NCBI GenBank assembly: GCA_028692875.1
Contig: JAQUWL010000006.1
Span: 16,169-80,168, forward strand
Source: Sulfurospirillaceae bacterium
Lineage (GTDB): Bacteria; Campylobacterota; Campylobacteria; Campylobacterales; Sulfurospirillaceae
Length of the DNA: 64,000 bases
Direction of reading: 5' to 3'
The notes beneath the pieces are model-generated. The model had not been told where the DNA came from and searched no databases. It saw nothing but the letters and a program-made list of their open reading frames with translations. The position numbers and the translations under genes were made by a program. Position 1 is the stretch's first letter, and every line of letters starts with the position of its first letter. Positions 63,472-64,000 of the stretch are shown one piece after another.

Positions 63472-64000
63472 ACTCACTCAAAATAGTTCATTGTGCCAAT
63501 TTTAGTGAATCGAAATATGGAGCAGTTTATTATGCCATAGATAGAAAACTCTCCAATGGGCTTATCCGCAATGGTCATTTTGTTTATGATTTTAGTTATC
63601 GAGAGGTTGCAAAAAACTCAACTTTCTTTAAAAGTAAAAAATTTGGCATTAAAAACACCAATAATGCCTTACTTGAAACCATTAAAAATATTGAGCCAGA
63701 CCTCTTGCTTTTGGGACATAGCGAACTCATTACCAAAGAGATTTTAATCAAGGCAAAAGAGATGTTCCCACAAATGAAAATTGCAATGTGGTGGGTAGAT
63801 CCTTTTGAAAAAATAGCTCACATTCCTGAGAGACTAAAGATCATAGATGCTTTTTTTGCGACAACAGGTACTTCTAAACTAAATGCTTTATTTGGGAAAA
63901 CTCATGCGAAATTATCATTCTTCCCAAATGTTTGTGATAACTCAATCGAAAAACAAAACCTTGACCTCAAAAATGAATTTGACTACGATGTTATTTACGT
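63468..64000 (+). CDS. Glycosyltransferase-like protein, 3' end beyond window
   Basis: About 177 N-terminal codons; ATG overlaps the GT9 stop (ATGA). KIVHCANFSESKYGAVYYAIDRKLSNGLIRNGHFVYDFSYRE, EPDLLLLGHSELITKEILIKAK and KIAMWWVDPFEK resemble the N-terminal domain of CgeB-like GT-B proteins. Probable next LPS/surface-glycan transferase in the rightward operon; the donor half is not visible. Confidence 0.6.
   Translation, partial: MNSLKIVHCANFSESKYGAVYYAIDRKLSNGLIRNGHFVYDFSYREVAKNSTFFKSKKFGIKNTNNALLETIKNIEPDLLLLGHSELITKEILIKAKEMFPQMKIAMWWVDPFEKIAHIPERLKIIDAFFATTGTSKLNALFGKTHAKLSFFPNVCDNSIEKQNLDLKNEFDYDVIY

Noticed and set aside
1-64000. rRNA, tRNA, insertion sequences, prophage structural genes, replication origin
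   Set aside because: None was recognised: coding is almost continuous, the longest gap is 216 bases, and no transposase, integrase or tRNA-like clover-leaf was seen.

Overview
The window looks like chromosomal DNA from a free-living member of the Campylobacterota (Epsilonproteobacteria), something like Sulfurimonas, Sulfuricurvum or Sulfurospirillum. The evidence is AT-rich sequence (roughly 35-40% GC in the conserved parts and much lower in the centre), a recognisable pgl N-glycosylation locus (pglF, pglA-like, pglB, pglK) and the order pssA-psd-ftsH-prmA-cheY followed by pgl genes, which is the order I know from Campylobacter jejuni. No rRNA, tRNA, CRISPR array, transposase or integrase was found.

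Layout. 1-6.8 kb (minus strand): conserved housekeeping genes: leuA (3' end beyond the left edge) behind a previously unannotated leucine-rich leader ORF, then pssA, psd, ftsH, prmA, cheY, hisA, hisH. 6.8-16.4 kb: first half of the pgl locus: pglG-like, pglF, a WecA/MraY-type initiating transferase, pglA-like, asnB, pglB, GT2. 16.4-26.4 kb: surface-glycan decoration genes (deacetylase, FemAB-like, SGNH-like plus MBOAT, DegT, GT2) and a CDP-deoxysugar set (rfbF, rfbG, RmlC-like cupin, reductase). 26.4-45.3 kb: a very AT-rich stretch holding a complete CMP-legionaminic acid type nonulosonate pathway (ptmA, B, E, F, legB, C, H, G, I) plus transferases and modifying enzymes. 45.3-48.3 kb: the pglK flippase and a UDP-HexNAc dehydrogenase. 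48.3-51.5 kb: regulatory and accessory genes (AlbA_2-type ATPase regulator, EPS-associated MarR-type regulator, a YhcG-type nuclease with a small partner). 51.5-57.4 kb: UDP-glucuronate epimerase, periplasmic LigE-type DNA ligase, rmlB, rmlA, phosphohexomutase, PolB-like exonuclease. At 57.4 kb transcription diverges and 57.5-64 kb (plus strand) is an LPS/surface-glycan operon (lpxL-like, ELM1-family, two GT4, wecB, GT9 and a partial transferase).

How the genes work together. The nucleotide-sugar modules (CDP-deoxyhexose, CMP-nonulosonate, UDP-uronate, dTDP-4-keto-6-deoxyglucose) supply glycosyltransferases that build lipid-linked or LPS-linked glycans. PglK would flip, and PglB transfer, the N-glycan. 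Nearly all minus-strand genes overlap or abut their neighbours, often as ATGA, so they look like long translationally coupled transcripts.

Main unusual signals. (1) Genes resembling phage antirepressors or nucleases (ORF6N, KilA-N, two YhcG/DUF1016, AlbA_2, plus an ORF6N remnant) sit singly between glycan genes. Two of the insertions are bounded by direct repeats, exact 15 bp around the KilA-N gene and 27 bp with one mismatch around the YhcG pair, and keep the neighbouring stop/start signals intact. This looks like an undescribed seamless, gene-junction-directed insertion mode. (2) The palindrome TACATGTA occurs 32 times by my reading, against about 2 expected, and is almost absent from the AT-rich centre, so it marks resident versus acquired DNA. 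(3) A 31-residue leader ORF ending in a leucine run precedes leuA, with a possible attenuator. (4) A GTTCA-N5-TGAAC operator-like site lies in front of the MarR-type regulator.
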